DNA of 64,000 nucleotides, taken from positions 166,778 to 230,777 of the forward strand of contig CACWXY010000001.1 of the NCBI GenBank assembly GCA_902764915.1, given 5' to 3'. Under the pieces are notes generated by a model. That model saw only the letters and a program-made list of their open reading frames with translations, was not told the origin of the DNA and did not search any database. Source of the stretch: an uncultured Eubacteriales bacterium. GTDB lineage: Bacteria; Bacillota; Clostridia; Christensenellales; Aristaeellaceae. Positions 31,013 through 39,982 of this stretch are shown here, piece after piece. Within the stretch, counting starts at the first letter, position 1. The number at the start of each line of letters is the position of its first letter. The position numbers were made by a program, and so were the translations under genes.

Positions 31013-32041
31013 TCAACGGAACTGTCCCAGGAATCGGACATCGCCCTCGTACATCAGGCGCATGTCCTTGATCCCATAACGCAGCATGGCAATACGCTCC
31101 AGGCCAATGCCAAAGGCAAACCCGGAATAGACGCTTGAATCAATCCCGCACATTTCCAGAACCTTCGGGTTCACCATACCGCCGCCCAGCACCTCGATCC
31201 AGCCGGTGCCCTTGCATATCCGGCAGCCGGCGCCATGACAGGCAGAGCATGTCAGGTCCACCTCCGTAGAAGGCTCTGTAAAGGGGAAGAAACTGGGACG
31301 GAAGCGCGTGGTGATTCCTTTCCCATAGATACGCTCTGCAAACGCGTTGAGCGTACCGCGCAGATCTGCCATATTGACATCCTTGTCAATCACAAGTCCT
31401 TCCATCTGGTGAAAGACCGGGCTGTGCGTGGCATCCACCTCATCGGCACGGTATACGCGGCCGGGACAGATTACACGGATTGGCGGCTTGCGTGTGAGCA
31501 TGGCGCGGGCCTGCATGGGACTGGTATGCGTGCGCAGCACAATGTTGTCGTCCACATAGAAGGTATCCTGTGCATCACGAGCCGGATGGTTCTTCGGAAT
31601 GTTCATGAGCTCAAAGTTGTAGTGATCCAGCTCCACCTCGGGACCTTCCAGCACTTCAAAGCCGAGGCCTGTGAAGCACTCCACCATCTCATCCATGACA
31701 CGGTTTATCGGATGCTTGGACCCGATCAGCGGTTTTTCCACCGGCTGCGTCACATCCAGCGTTTCCCTTTCCAGCGCAAGCTCACGCTCCCGTACCTTGA
31801 TCTCCGCTGCACGCTTTTCAATCATGCCGGTAAACTTTTCCCGTGCTTCATTGATCAGCTGTCCGGCTGCCGGTCTCTCTTCCGGAGCCAGCTGACCCAT
31901 GGAGCGCAGCAGAGCCGTCAGTTCACCCTTTTTACCCAGCATGTGCACTCGGATTTCTTCCAGTGTCTGCCGGTTTTCCGCCGACGCCATTTCACTGAGC
32001 ATGCGTTCATGCAGTTCGGAAATTTTTTCCTTGACACCCAT
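31013..32041 (-). CDS. pheS: Phenylalanyl-tRNA synthetase alpha subunit
   Basis: 342 residues, the usual bacterial size. An N-terminal coiled coil (1-85) precedes the class II core: motif 2 region ([26 protein letters not shown]-like, read as [16 protein letters not shown]), [12 protein letters not shown], and motif 3 [14 protein letters not shown]. ATG 32041 has AAAGGATG 8 nt upstream; an in-frame ATG at 32080 falls inside the T-box terminator. Confidence 0.97.
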   Translation of the reverse strand: [342 protein letters not shown]

Positions 32042-32071
32042 TGCCTGTTCATCCTTTCGTATTTCTGCAAC

Positions 32072-32326
32072 AAAAAACACGCCCCCCGAAAGGGACGTGA
32101 CAATTGCCGCGTGGTACCACCCTTCTTCCGCACTCAGCCGGATAGCTGTATGCGCTCGCTGCCTGTCACGGGGCCGAACCGGCAGAGCCTACATATGCTT
32201 TCAGCCCTGCAGCTCAGGAGGGAATTTCCGGTGGCCGAATGGAGCACTCACACCGCCTTGCTCCTCGCTGTATCCGCCCATGCTCCGGCATGGTCTCCGT
32301 CATTGCTTTTTGACGGGAGGATTATA
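32072..32326 (-). promoter_or_regulatory. T-box riboswitch of pheST
   Basis: The conserved T-box core AAGGGTGGTACCACGCGG is on the minus strand at 32107-32124 and is followed by a terminator (stem 32078-32098, then six Ts to 32072). The leader is about 240 nt from the promoter at 32321-32349. Uncharged tRNA pairs with the T-box bulge and favours the antiterminator; with pheS downstream the cognate tRNA should be tRNA-Phe. I could not assign the specifier codon with confidence. Confidence 0.92.
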
Positions 32327-32349
32327 CCATAGCCGTCTGAGGCGCGCAA
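32321..32349 (-). promoter_or_regulatory. Promoter of the pheST T-box leader
   Basis: -35 TTGCGC (32344-32349) and extended -10 TGGTATAAT (TATAAT 32321-32326), 17 nt apart. Confidence 0.75.
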
Positions 32350-32367
32350 GCTGTTTGCTGTCTCCAA

Positions 32368-32396
32368 TTGAAAAGGTTTTCGTCTGCGTGTATAAT
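32368..32396 (+). promoter_or_regulatory. Divergent promoter of the TPR protein gene
   Basis: -35 TTGAAA (32368-32373) and -10 TATAAT (32391-32396), 17 nt apart; its -35 is 18 nt from the -35 of the pheST promoter. Confidence 0.75.
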
Positions 32397-32594
32397 GCCT
32401 GTCAGGTGCCTGGCACATTTTCTCCACAGATCCATACTGTTTCCTTTATCTGCCCAGACACTGTATCGAGTCTGCCACCGTGTGGGCTCGAGCCCGGGTT
32501 CGTCTGCTGCAGACCCCTGCATGCAGAAAAAGCCATGGCATCCACCCGCATGTTCCATTTGGAAAGGAGGTCAGCCCTTCCGGGCCAGCCCACC

Positions 32595-35500
32595 ATGAAG
32601 ATTGATCTGACCTGTCCCGCGGAAGTACTCCGCTGCCGACTCAATGATGAAAATCATAACCAGGCCGATGTGACACTCAACAATCTTGCGGACAAAACCG
32701 TCACTTCCACCGAAGTCACTCTTGTCCTGCACATGCGCGAAGAAGCGGAAAACACTCGCGTGCTCTATCGTGTCCATGACCTGCACGCCAGAGGCGGTGA
32801 CCCCTTTACCTTCCCTGTGCCGCTCCCCGAGGATACGCCTTCGAGCCCGGAGAAAATCGAGGTCATTATTGAAAAGATCTGGTACGATGATGCCACGGTA
32901 TGGCGTCGGGGCAAGGCGCCGCTCACAGAGTATGAATCCAACGCACTGCCCGCCGGACGGGAATTGGAGCGTCTCCGGTATGTGGCGGGCCGCCAGGCCG
33001 TCGGTTATCCGCAGCAGCAGGCACGGGTATGGCTCTGTGTCTGCGGACGTCCCAATGCCAACGGCGCCGAGCAGTGCGTGCATTGCGGCAATTCCCGGGA
33101 GGAAGTATTTCGGCTTTACAGTGAAGAAGCTGTGCATGCACGCATTGAGGCACAGGAAAACCGTCTGAAAGCACAGTCCATGGAAGCCATGCAGACATCC
33201 AACCGCCGTCAGTTGCAGCGGGAAACACAGTTGAAACAGAAGCACCAGAGGCAGAAGCACTGGCTCATCGCACTGTCCATTGTCTGTGTTCTGGCCGTGG
33301 CAGGCTACGCCACCGTCTTTCATCTCATCCCGTACCTGAACTATCAGTCCGCTGTGCGGCTCCTGGAGAACGGCGAGTATGACGCTGCCATTGCCGCATT
33401 CACTGCTATGGACCCCTATCGGGACAGCGCAGACTGGCTTATGCGCGCACGCTATGAGAAGGCCCGTTCCTCCCTGGAAAGTGCTGACATGGAAACGCTG
33501 GAGCATGCCAGAGAAACTTTCCAGTCGCTGGGTACCTACCTGGATTCTGCCACACTGCTCAAGCAGACAGACTATCAGCGAGCCGAACTGCTTCTGGGCG
33601 AGGGCATGATCTCCGATGCCACTGCGCTGTTCTCTTCCCTTGGAAGCTATAAGGACAGTCCGGCACGCGTCACGGAATGCAGTTATATGAAAGCCCACGA
33701 AATGCTCCTGAGCGGAAACTATGAGACCGCCATGGACGCCTTTGAAGCGCTGGGCGACTATGAGGACAGCAAGGTAATGGCCAGGGAGTGCCGAATCAAG
33801 GCCGCGGAAAGTGCACTGGACAGCGGTGATCCCGAGCACGCACTCTCACTGCTTCCGGATACGCTTCTGGGGGATGATGCAGTATCTCTGCGCCAGAGGG
33901 CGCATTATGCCATTGCCGGCACGCTCTATGAAGCCGGCAATGTAGTGGAGGCCGGGCAGGAGTACCTGCTTGCCGGTAACTATGCGGATGCCACCGATCA
34001 GGCGCGGCTGTGCATCTATGAGCCGGCCAGTCTGGCTATGAACAGCCGGGATTATCTCACTGCCGCGGACATGTTCGCATCCATTCCCGGCTACCTGGAT
34101 GCGGATGATCTTGCCCTGCAGTGTCTGTATCTGGCCGCCAAGGACGCGCTCAAGGACCAGGAGTATACCCGGGCAACGACACTTCTTTCCCGCCTGCCCG
34201 TAGACTATGAGGATACGGATGACATGCGCAAGGAATGCGTGTACGCCCCCGCCCTTCTAGCGGTACAGAAGGGCGAATATGAGCGCGCCATTCTCGCCTT
34301 CCAGTCTCTGGGGGATTATAAGGATTCCGTGCGCATGATCTCGCATACCCGCTATACCTATGCGCAGGCACTGGAAGAGGAAGGCCGCTATGAGGACGCC
34401 ATTGCTCAGTATGAAATGCTGGGATCCTATCTGCGCAGTGCGCAATACATGAAGAGAGCGCGTTTTGCACAGGCAGAAGTTCTCTTTGCAGACGGCCGCT
34501 ATGACGAGGCCATGGAACTGTATGCACTGGTCGGCGATACCGCATCCAGGGAACGAATGCAGGAAATCCAGTATCGTCAGGCACAGGCTCTGTACGATGC
34601 CGGTTCTTTTGCGGAAGCAAAGGATGCTTTCCAGTCTCTGGGACGCTACAGTGACAGCCGCAGCCGCGTCAAGGACTGCGATCTTGCCCTTGCACAGGCG
34701 CTGGAAGCATCTGGGCAGTATGCTGAAGCACTCGCGGCGTTCCAGGCGCTCAAGGGGTACGGAGACAGCGATGCGCATGTCACGGAATGCCAGTATCAGT
34801 TGGCATGCCTTGCCCGCAGTGCGGGAGATATTGATGACGCGCTTTCCGCCTTCCAGGCACTGGGCGATTATAAGGACAGTGCTGAGCAGGTCCACGCCAT
34901 CCAGTTTGCCAAAGCACTCGCCCTGGAAGAAGACGGGTCACTGAAGGAAGCTGCAGCCCTCTTTGCCGCTCTCCCGGATGATCCGGTTGCAGCAGCACAC
35001 TATGCTGCGATCGAAGAGCAGCTTACGCCAACCGCAGAACCTGCCTCTGTGCCTTCACCGGAGGTGACGCCCGCTGAAGACGAAACAGAGCCTGCGCCTG
35101 CCCCGACCCCGGTGTCTTCCGAAAGTGTCTGGGAAATGCTCTATCAGGAGCCTGCGGAACTGGCCAGAAAGGCCGCTGAGGAAGAAAACTGGGCTTATGC
35201 AGCCTGGATTCTTCAGTCGCTCGACTGGGATGCACTGCCGGACAGCTATCAGGATCTCCTCTCCCTGTATCAGTCCGCCTGTGAGAAGGAAGGATTTGCG
35301 CTTCTTGAAGAAGGCGAGGACGCCAAGGCCTATCCTTATCTTCAGCGCATCTGGGACAGTGAACGTGTGCAGGAACTGATCGAAGCACGGCGGGATCTGC
35401 AGATTCTGGGGATCTGGGAAAACGATGACCACCGTCTTCTGCTCTCCGGCGATGGCACAGCCGAGCTGGACGGTGAAAGTCATATCTGGTCTCTTCACGG

Positions 35501-35681
35501 CTATCTTCTTTCTCTGGATGACGTAGAGGCTTTCTCCCTGACAGCCCAGCCGGACGCCTCGCAGATGGTTCTCAGGGATCGGCGCGCTTCCGGGATCGCG
35601 CCATGGACGCTGCGCAGGACCGCAGATGTTCCCCTTCTGCCGCTGCCGGAAGCAGACATGGCAGAAGATATGAAAGAATAA
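32595..35681 (+). CDS. Large zinc-ribbon/TPR-repeat membrane protein
   Basis: 1028 residues from ATG 32595. The N-terminal 140 residues are unassigned; a zinc ribbon CVCGRPNANGAEQCVHC sits at about 148-165, a membrane helix at about 222-248, and then more than a dozen TPR-like units of about 36 residues with a recurring core such as AFQSLGDYKDS. A Pro/Glu linker and a C-terminal domain of about 180 residues end it. The zinc ribbon is inside and the repeats outside if the helix is a simple anchor. The start is uncertain: the excellent AAAGGAGG (32563-32570) has no start codon at normal distance; ATG 32535 would add 20 residues. Confidence 0.78.
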   Translation: MKIDLTCPAEVLRCRLNDENHNQADVTLNNLADKTVTSTEVTLVLHMREEAENTRVLYRVHDLHARGGDPFTFPVPLPEDTPSSPEKIEVIIEKIWYDDATVWRRGKAPLTEYESNALPAGRELERLRYVAGRQAVGYPQQQARVWLCVCGRPNANGAEQCVHCGNSREEVFRLYSEEAVHARIEAQENRLKAQSMEAMQTSNRRQLQRETQLKQKHQRQKHWLIALSIVCVLAVAGYATVFHLIPYLNYQSAVRLLENGEYDAAIAAFTAMDPYRDSADWLMRARYEKARSSLESADMETLEHARETFQSLGTYLDSATLLKQTDYQRAELLLGEGMISDATALFSSLGSYKDSPARVTECSYMKAHEMLLSGNYETAMDAFEALGDYEDSKVMARECRIKAAESALDSGDPEHALSLLPDTLLGDDAVSLRQRAHYAIAGTLYEAGNVVEAGQEYLLAGNYADATDQARLCIYEPASLAMNSRDYLTAADMFASIPGYLDADDLALQCLYLAAKDALKDQEYTRATTLLSRLPVDYEDTDDMRKECVYAPALLAVQKGEYERAILAFQSLGDYKDSVRMISHTRYTYAQALEEEGRYEDAIAQYEMLGSYLRSAQYMKRARFAQAEVLFADGRYDEAMELYALVGDTASRERMQEIQYRQAQALYDAGSFAEAKDAFQSLGRYSDSRSRVKDCDLALAQALEASGQYAEALAAFQALKGYGDSDAHVTECQYQLACLARSAGDIDDALSAFQALGDYKDSAEQVHAIQFAKALALEEDGSLKEAAALFAALPDDPVAAAHYAAIEEQLTPTAEPASVPSPEVTPAEDETEPAPAPTPVSSESVWEMLYQEPAELARKAAEEENWAYAAWILQSLDWDALPDSYQDLLSLYQSACEKEGFALLEEGEDAKAYPYLQRIWDSERVQELIEARRDLQILGIWENDDHRLLLSGDGTAELDGESHIWSLHGYLLSLDDVEAFSLTAQPDASQMVLRDRRASGIAPWTLRRTADVPLLPLPEADMAEDMKE

Positions 35682-35694
35682 AGACGCCTTTTCT

Positions 35695-35724
35695 GGCTGC
35701 CGTCAATTCTGATGGCAGCCTTTT
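35695..35724 (+). terminator. Terminator of the TPR protein gene
   Basis: GGCTGCC (35695-35701) pairs with GGCAGCC (35714-35720), followed by TTTTATT. Confidence 0.7.
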
Positions 35725-35765
35725 ATTCTGTCCCATTGCGACTTTGATGTTCTTTGTCTTTTCTC

Positions 35766-35819
35766 TTGTTCCCAGACCTGAGTCGTGCTATAATCCCCCG
35801 TGCATGCATGGAGCATGCA
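35766..35819 (+). promoter_or_regulatory. Promoter and palindromic site of the G3E GTPase operon
   Basis: -35 TTGTTC (35766-35771) and -10 TATAAT (35789-35794), 17 nt apart. Immediately downstream, over the likely transcription start, is a perfect inverted repeat TGCATGC-ATGGA-GCATGCA (35801-35819), well placed for a repressor. Confidence 0.65.
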
Positions 35820-35843
35820 GGGAAGAAAAAGGAGATATTCTTT

Positions 35844-36950
35844 ATGGTTAAGGTCAATGTCATTTCCGGCTTTCTTGGTGCCGGGAAAACAACACTCATC
35901 AAAAAACTGCTTTTGGGAAAACTGCGCGAGGAGAAGGTCATTCTTCTCGAGAATGAATATGGCGAGGTCGGTGTCGACGGCAGCTTCATGAAGGATGCCG
36001 GCATCACTGTCACCGAACTGAATTCGGGCTGCATCTGCTGCACACTTGCTGGAGATTTCCAGAAGGCCATTGACGATCTGATTGACACCTATCACCCGGA
36101 CCGCATCCTCATTGAGCCCACTGGCGTAGGCAAGCTCAGTGAGATTCTCGGTGCAGTCAAGGAAGCCTCTGAACGCCACCCTGAGATTGAAGTCGGCGGC
36201 AGTGCCACAGTCGTTGATGCTGGCAAGTGCCGTATGTATATGAAAAATTTCGGTGAATTCTTCCTGGATCAGGTCAAATCCGCCTCTACCATTATCTTCA
36301 GCCGTACACAGCTTCTCAGCCCGGACCGCGTGGAAAAGAGCCGTCTGCTGATCGAAGAAGCCCATCCCGATGCGCGCATTATCACCACTCCCTGGGATGA
36401 CATGGAAGCTGATTTTATGCTGGACGTGATTGAAAACGGCCGTCCCCTGGAGTTTGAATTCCATCATCATGATGATGAAGACGAGGACGAGCACGAGCAT
36501 CATCATGATCATGACCATGACGAGGATGAGCACGAGCATCATCATGATCATGACCATGACGAGGATGAGCATGAGCATCATCATGATCATGACCATGACG
36601 AGGACGAGCATGAGCATCACCATGATCATGCTCATCACCATCATCACCATCATCATGACGGTGAACATGATGCTGACGAGGTCTTCCAGAACATCGGTGT
36701 GGAAACAGCCAACCGCTATGAGAAAGATGAAATCCGCAGCATGATGGAAAAGCTCAGCGATGAGGAAGAATATGGCAAGATCCTGCGTGCCAAGGGTATA
36801 CTTCAGAATGCTGCCGGTGAATGGTTCCAGTTTGACTATGTGCCAGGTGAACTGCAGATGCGAGAGGGCAGCGCAGACTACACAGGCCGGATGTGCGTGA
36901 TTGGCGCAGACATCAATGAAAAAGCCCTCAGGGAGCTGCTGAAAGTATGA
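35844..36950 (+). CDS. G3E (CobW/ZNG1-type) GTPase with His/Asp/Glu repeat
   Basis: 368 residues. P-loop GFLGAGKTT at about 8-16, the metal-binding SGCICC motif of CobW/YjiA/ZNG1 proteins at about 61-66, and SRTQLLSPD where the guanine-specificity motif is expected. A hinge of about 70 residues (about 205-275) is almost wholly His, Asp and Glu, built from four 13-residue repeats, then a C-terminal CobW domain (AKGILQNAAGEWFQFDYV). Such proteins are metal chaperones or insertases that use GTP; the His-rich loop suggests zinc, nickel or cobalt (inference). AAAAAGGAG precedes ATG 35844; the stop overlaps the next ATG. Confidence 0.9.
   Translation: MVKVNVISGFLGAGKTTLIKKLLLGKLREEKVILLENEYGEVGVDGSFMKDAGITVTELNSGCICCTLAGDFQKAIDDLIDTYHPDRILIEPTGVGKLSEILGAVKEASERHPEIEVGGSATVVDAGKCRMYMKNFGEFFLDQVKSASTIIFSRTQLLSPDRVEKSRLLIEEAHPDARIITTPWDDMEADFMLDVIENGRPLEFEFHHHDDEDEDEHEHHHDHDHDEDEHEHHHDHDHDEDEHEHHHDHDHDEDEHEHHHDHAHHHHHHHHDGEHDADEVFQNIGVETANRYEKDEIRSMMEKLSDEEEYGKILRAKGILQNAAGEWFQFDYVPGELQMREGSADYTGRMCVIGADINEKALRELLKV
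36480..36635 (+). repeat. Four tandem 39-bp coding repeats (DEDEHEHHHDHDH)
   Basis: Units at 36480-36518, 36519-36557, 36558-36596 and 36597-36635, nearly identical at DNA level, encode the metal-binding hinge of the G3E GTPase. A His-only run follows. Confidence 0.95.
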
Positions 36951-37897
36951 CCGACCTCGATTTTGTCCCGTTCTATGTGGTCTGCGGTTTCCTGGAGAGC
37001 GGAAAGACGACCATGATTCAGTCCATGCTCTCCGATGAAGGCTTCTCCAGTGGAGAGAAGACGCTGGTCATCTGCTGTGAGGATGGGGAAGTGGAGTATG
37101 ATCCGGAAATGCTGGATAAATACAACGCCACTTTCTGTATGCTGAACAGTCCGGAAGAACTGACCGGTCTTCGTCTGGCACAGCTGGATGCCCTGTACCA
37201 TCCGGAGCGCGTGATCATGGAATACAACTCCATGTGGACCATGGAGCGTCTGGGGCAGACAAAGATGCCTGAAACTTGGGAGTATGTGCAGGTCATTACG
37301 CTGGCAGATGCCACAACGTTTGACAATTACATGACCAACATGCGCAATCAGATGGCAGCGCCCATGCGCGAAGCTGACCTGATTCTGTTCAACCGCTGTA
37401 CGCCCGATTTCCGACGTTCATACTGGCGGCGTCAGATGCGTGCTCTCAATCCGGGAGCCACGATTCTGTTTGAGAATCCCGATGGCACTACCGATGACGG
37501 GATCACGGACGAAGACCTGCCCTATGACATGAAGGCAGAAGTCATTTCCATTAGCGAGGAGCAGTTCGGCATCTTCTATATCGATGCCATGGATCATCCA
37601 GAGCGCTATGACGGAAAGATTATTCAGCTCGTCGGTCAGCCTTTCCCCGGCCGGAATTATCCCAAGGGCACCTACTACTTCGGGCGTAATGCCATGACTT
37701 GCTGTGCCAATGACATTACCCAGGTCGGGTTTGTCTGCAAAGGAGATACGCCTCCGGACCCGAATCGCTTTATTCTTCTGACCGCCGGATGCCGTATGGG
37801 CATGCAGGGCGATCAGAAAGGGCTGTTCCTGTATGAACTGGCCGCGGAGACATGTAAGCCCACAAAAGAGGAATACGTAACCTTTGCAAGCGTATAA
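36947..37897 (+). CDS. G3E-type GTPase fused to DUF1980/TIGR03943-like domain
   Basis: 316 residues. The P-loop GFLESGKTT is near the N-terminus, but the CxCC motif of true CobW proteins is replaced by CMLNSPEELTG. After about residue 195 comes a domain like the C-terminus of DUF1980/TIGR03943 proteins (DGKIIQLVGQPFP, RNAMTCCANDITQVGFVCKG). Two adjacent Cys in that domain could bind metal. DUF1980 proteins are usually paired with a permease-like partner; none is seen here. The ATGA overlap with the first GTPase implies coupled translation and a shared role (inference). Confidence 0.8.
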   Translation: MTDLDFVPFYVVCGFLESGKTTMIQSMLSDEGFSSGEKTLVICCEDGEVEYDPEMLDKYNATFCMLNSPEELTGLRLAQLDALYHPERVIMEYNSMWTMERLGQTKMPETWEYVQVITLADATTFDNYMTNMRNQMAAPMREADLILFNRCTPDFRRSYWRRQMRALNPGATILFENPDGTTDDGITDEDLPYDMKAEVISISEEQFGIFYIDAMDHPERYDGKIIQLVGQPFPGRNYPKGTYYFGRNAMTCCANDITQVGFVCKGDTPPDPNRFILLTAGCRMGMQGDQKGLFLYELAAETCKPTKEEYVTFASV

Positions 37898-37900
37898 TTG

Positions 37901-37931
37901 AAAAGGGGGCGTGAAGTTCACGTCCCTTTTT
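37901..37931. terminator. Bidirectional terminator
   Basis: GGGCGTGAA pairs with TTCACGTCCC, flanked by A and T runs, between the GTPase operon and the S9 peptidase gene. Confidence 0.75.
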
Positions 37932-37938
37932 TATTAGC

Positions 37939-39936
37939 TTATTTGGCACTGTAGCGGTCAAACCAGTCTGTGATTTCCTGAAGTCTGCGCAGCCGATGCA
38001 GCGGTTTTCCCGAGCGGGACAGTTCATGGTTTTCCCCATGGAAAAGGCAGAGCCGTGCCGGAACCCCATGCTGAACCAGAGCAGTATACATCTGCAGTCC
38101 CTGTTCCAGCGGACAGCGGTAATCTTCATCTGAGTGAATAAAGAGTGTGGGTGTTTTGACATTTTCCGCATACTTGAGCGGTGAGTGCTCCCACATCTTC
38201 TCCGGCCGGACAAAGGGATTCCCTAATGTCTGATCCTCCGCAAAATAGCTCCCGATATCCGACACACCCCAGAAGCTCAGCCAGTTGGAAATGGAGCGCT
38301 GGGAGGCAGCACAGCAGAAGCGATCCGTATGCCCTATGATCCAGTTGGTCATAAACCCGCCGTAACTGCCGCCGGTTTCGCATACGCGCTTCGGATCGAT
38401 CTGCGGATACGCGGCAAGAACAGCATTGGTAAAGTCCATGATATTCCTGTAATCTGTATAGCCATAATCCCCACGGATATCCATGAACGCGCTGTCCCGG
38501 CCATCACTGCCTTTGGGATTGCAGAAGAAAACAAAATATCCCTTCCCCGCCCAGTACTGCATCTCATGATAGAATACAGGACCGTAAACCGTTTTCGGCC
38601 CTCCGTGAATATCCAATACCGCAGGATAGGTTTTTTCAGGGTCATAATCCTTGGGCTTAAGAACCCATCCACCGATGATTTGGCCTGCGGAGGTAATTTC
38701 TCTGTATTCCGGCTGTGCCACATAGGCATCTGCCAGCGCTTTCTCATTCAGATGGGATACCTGCTGCAGTTTCCCGTCCTGCCAGGCATACACTTCCTGC
38801 AGTTTCATATCATACATGGCAATCAGCAGAATGGAAGAATCCGCCGGAGAGAGCGCAAAACCGTCAATACTCCCGCTCTTTTGTATCACGCTTTCTGATG
38901 TGCCGTCAGGCAGGATACGATACAGTACAGCATCGCCTTCGCGGGTCGTGATATGATACAGGTCCCTGCCCCGCACAGCACACGCAGGACTCTCGCCCAG
39001 ACGGCAGTCGCTTCCCACGCTGCCGTACATGCTGTAGGCTTCTTCCCGGAGCAGTGTCATCGTCCCGTTATCCGCATCCAGTGTATAGACCCATGCGTTC
39101 TCGTTCAGTCCGTGACGCTTGCCGTCATTCGCGCGCAGATAAATGATTCCCTCCGCCACATGGAGGCCTTCCAGCGAATGCGTGGAATTCCGGACAACGT
39201 CACGCACAGCTCCGGTCTTCCAGTTCACAGCCTTGATACAGAAACCGTAGATCGGCATTCGATTCTCAAACGTTTCGCTGCTGAAGAGGACCTCATCCCC
39301 ATACTGATCCAGGATACCCGCATTTTCCAGCGGTTCGGTCACACGCCGGAGCTGGGGTGTTCCGTTCTCCAGTGTAACCAGGAACAGCGCCCTGCGCTGC
39401 TTATTCACAAACCCGGCTCCGTTAAACCAGAAGGGAGATTCGTCCAGCACTTCATAATCCCGGTCTTCCTTCCGCTTTTTCAGGGCTGCCTGCCTTGCCT
39501 CCCCTTCCAGAAGATATGCTTCCGGGTCATTCGCGTCCAGCATCGCCGTCACCACAAAATGCGATGTGTCCAGCACTTTCATGTCCGCCACTGCAAAAGG
39601 TACAGTAAAATAGGGCTGGGCCTCTCCGCCGCCTATATCCAGACAGTAAAAGGCTGTAAAGGGATCCCCTGTCTCAGCCCGTTTCTTTTCCGCTGCAGAG
39701 CGCACAGCCGGGAAAAGAAGGGCATGCTCATTCAGCCACCAGAACTGTTTTTCCTTTCCGAGCCCTGTCATGCGCTTCACTTCCCCATCTGCGTACAGGT
39801 AGACATAGGAAACGTAGGAATTCTCGTCACGGTCCGCACGCGCTGCAACAAACGCCGCACAGGTGCCAGTCGGATTATAGGTAATGTGTGACAGAAAGGT
39901 ATAGTTCAGAATATCGTCTCGGGCAATGCTCTTCAT
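37939..39936 (-). CDS. S9 family serine peptidase (prolyl oligopeptidase-like)
   Basis: 665 residues. An N-terminal beta-propeller (about 1-400) caps an alpha/beta-hydrolase domain. The catalytic triad is visible: Ser in GGSYGGFMTNW, Asp in HSDEDYRCPLEQ, His in HGENHELSRSG. No signal peptide, so it is probably cytosolic and cleaves short peptides or acyl-peptides. ATG 39936 has AAAGGAG 9 nt upstream. It starts 46 nt after the rqcH stop on the same strand. Confidence 0.92.
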   Translation of the reverse strand: MKSIARDDILNYTFLSHITYNPTGTCAAFVAARADRDENSYVSYVYLYADGEVKRMTGLGKEKQFWWLNEHALLFPAVRSAAEKKRAETGDPFTAFYCLDIGGGEAQPYFTVPFAVADMKVLDTSHFVVTAMLDANDPEAYLLEGEARQAALKKRKEDRDYEVLDESPFWFNGAGFVNKQRRALFLVTLENGTPQLRRVTEPLENAGILDQYGDEVLFSSETFENRMPIYGFCIKAVNWKTGAVRDVVRNSTHSLEGLHVAEGIIYLRANDGKRHGLNENAWVYTLDADNGTMTLLREEAYSMYGSVGSDCRLGESPACAVRGRDLYHITTREGDAVLYRILPDGTSESVIQKSGSIDGFALSPADSSILLIAMYDMKLQEVYAWQDGKLQQVSHLNEKALADAYVAQPEYREITSAGQIIGGWVLKPKDYDPEKTYPAVLDIHGGPKTVYGPVFYHEMQYWAGKGYFVFFCNPKGSDGRDSAFMDIRGDYGYTDYRNIMDFTNAVLAAYPQIDPKRVCETGGSYGGFMTNWIIGHTDRFCCAASQRSISNWLSFWGVSDIGSYFAEDQTLGNPFVRPEKMWEHSPLKYAENVKTPTLFIHSDEDYRCPLEQGLQMYTALVQHGVPARLCLFHGENHELSRSGKPLHRLRRLQEITDWFDRYSAK

Positions 39937-39982
39937 AAGGCGTTTCTCCTTTGCTTGATGTGGTATGTTTTCTCCGGGGGGC

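Noticed and set aside
36480..36635. Regular 39-bp repeats as a CRISPR array
   Set aside because: The repeats are directly adjacent with no spacers and encode an in-frame His/Asp/Glu segment.
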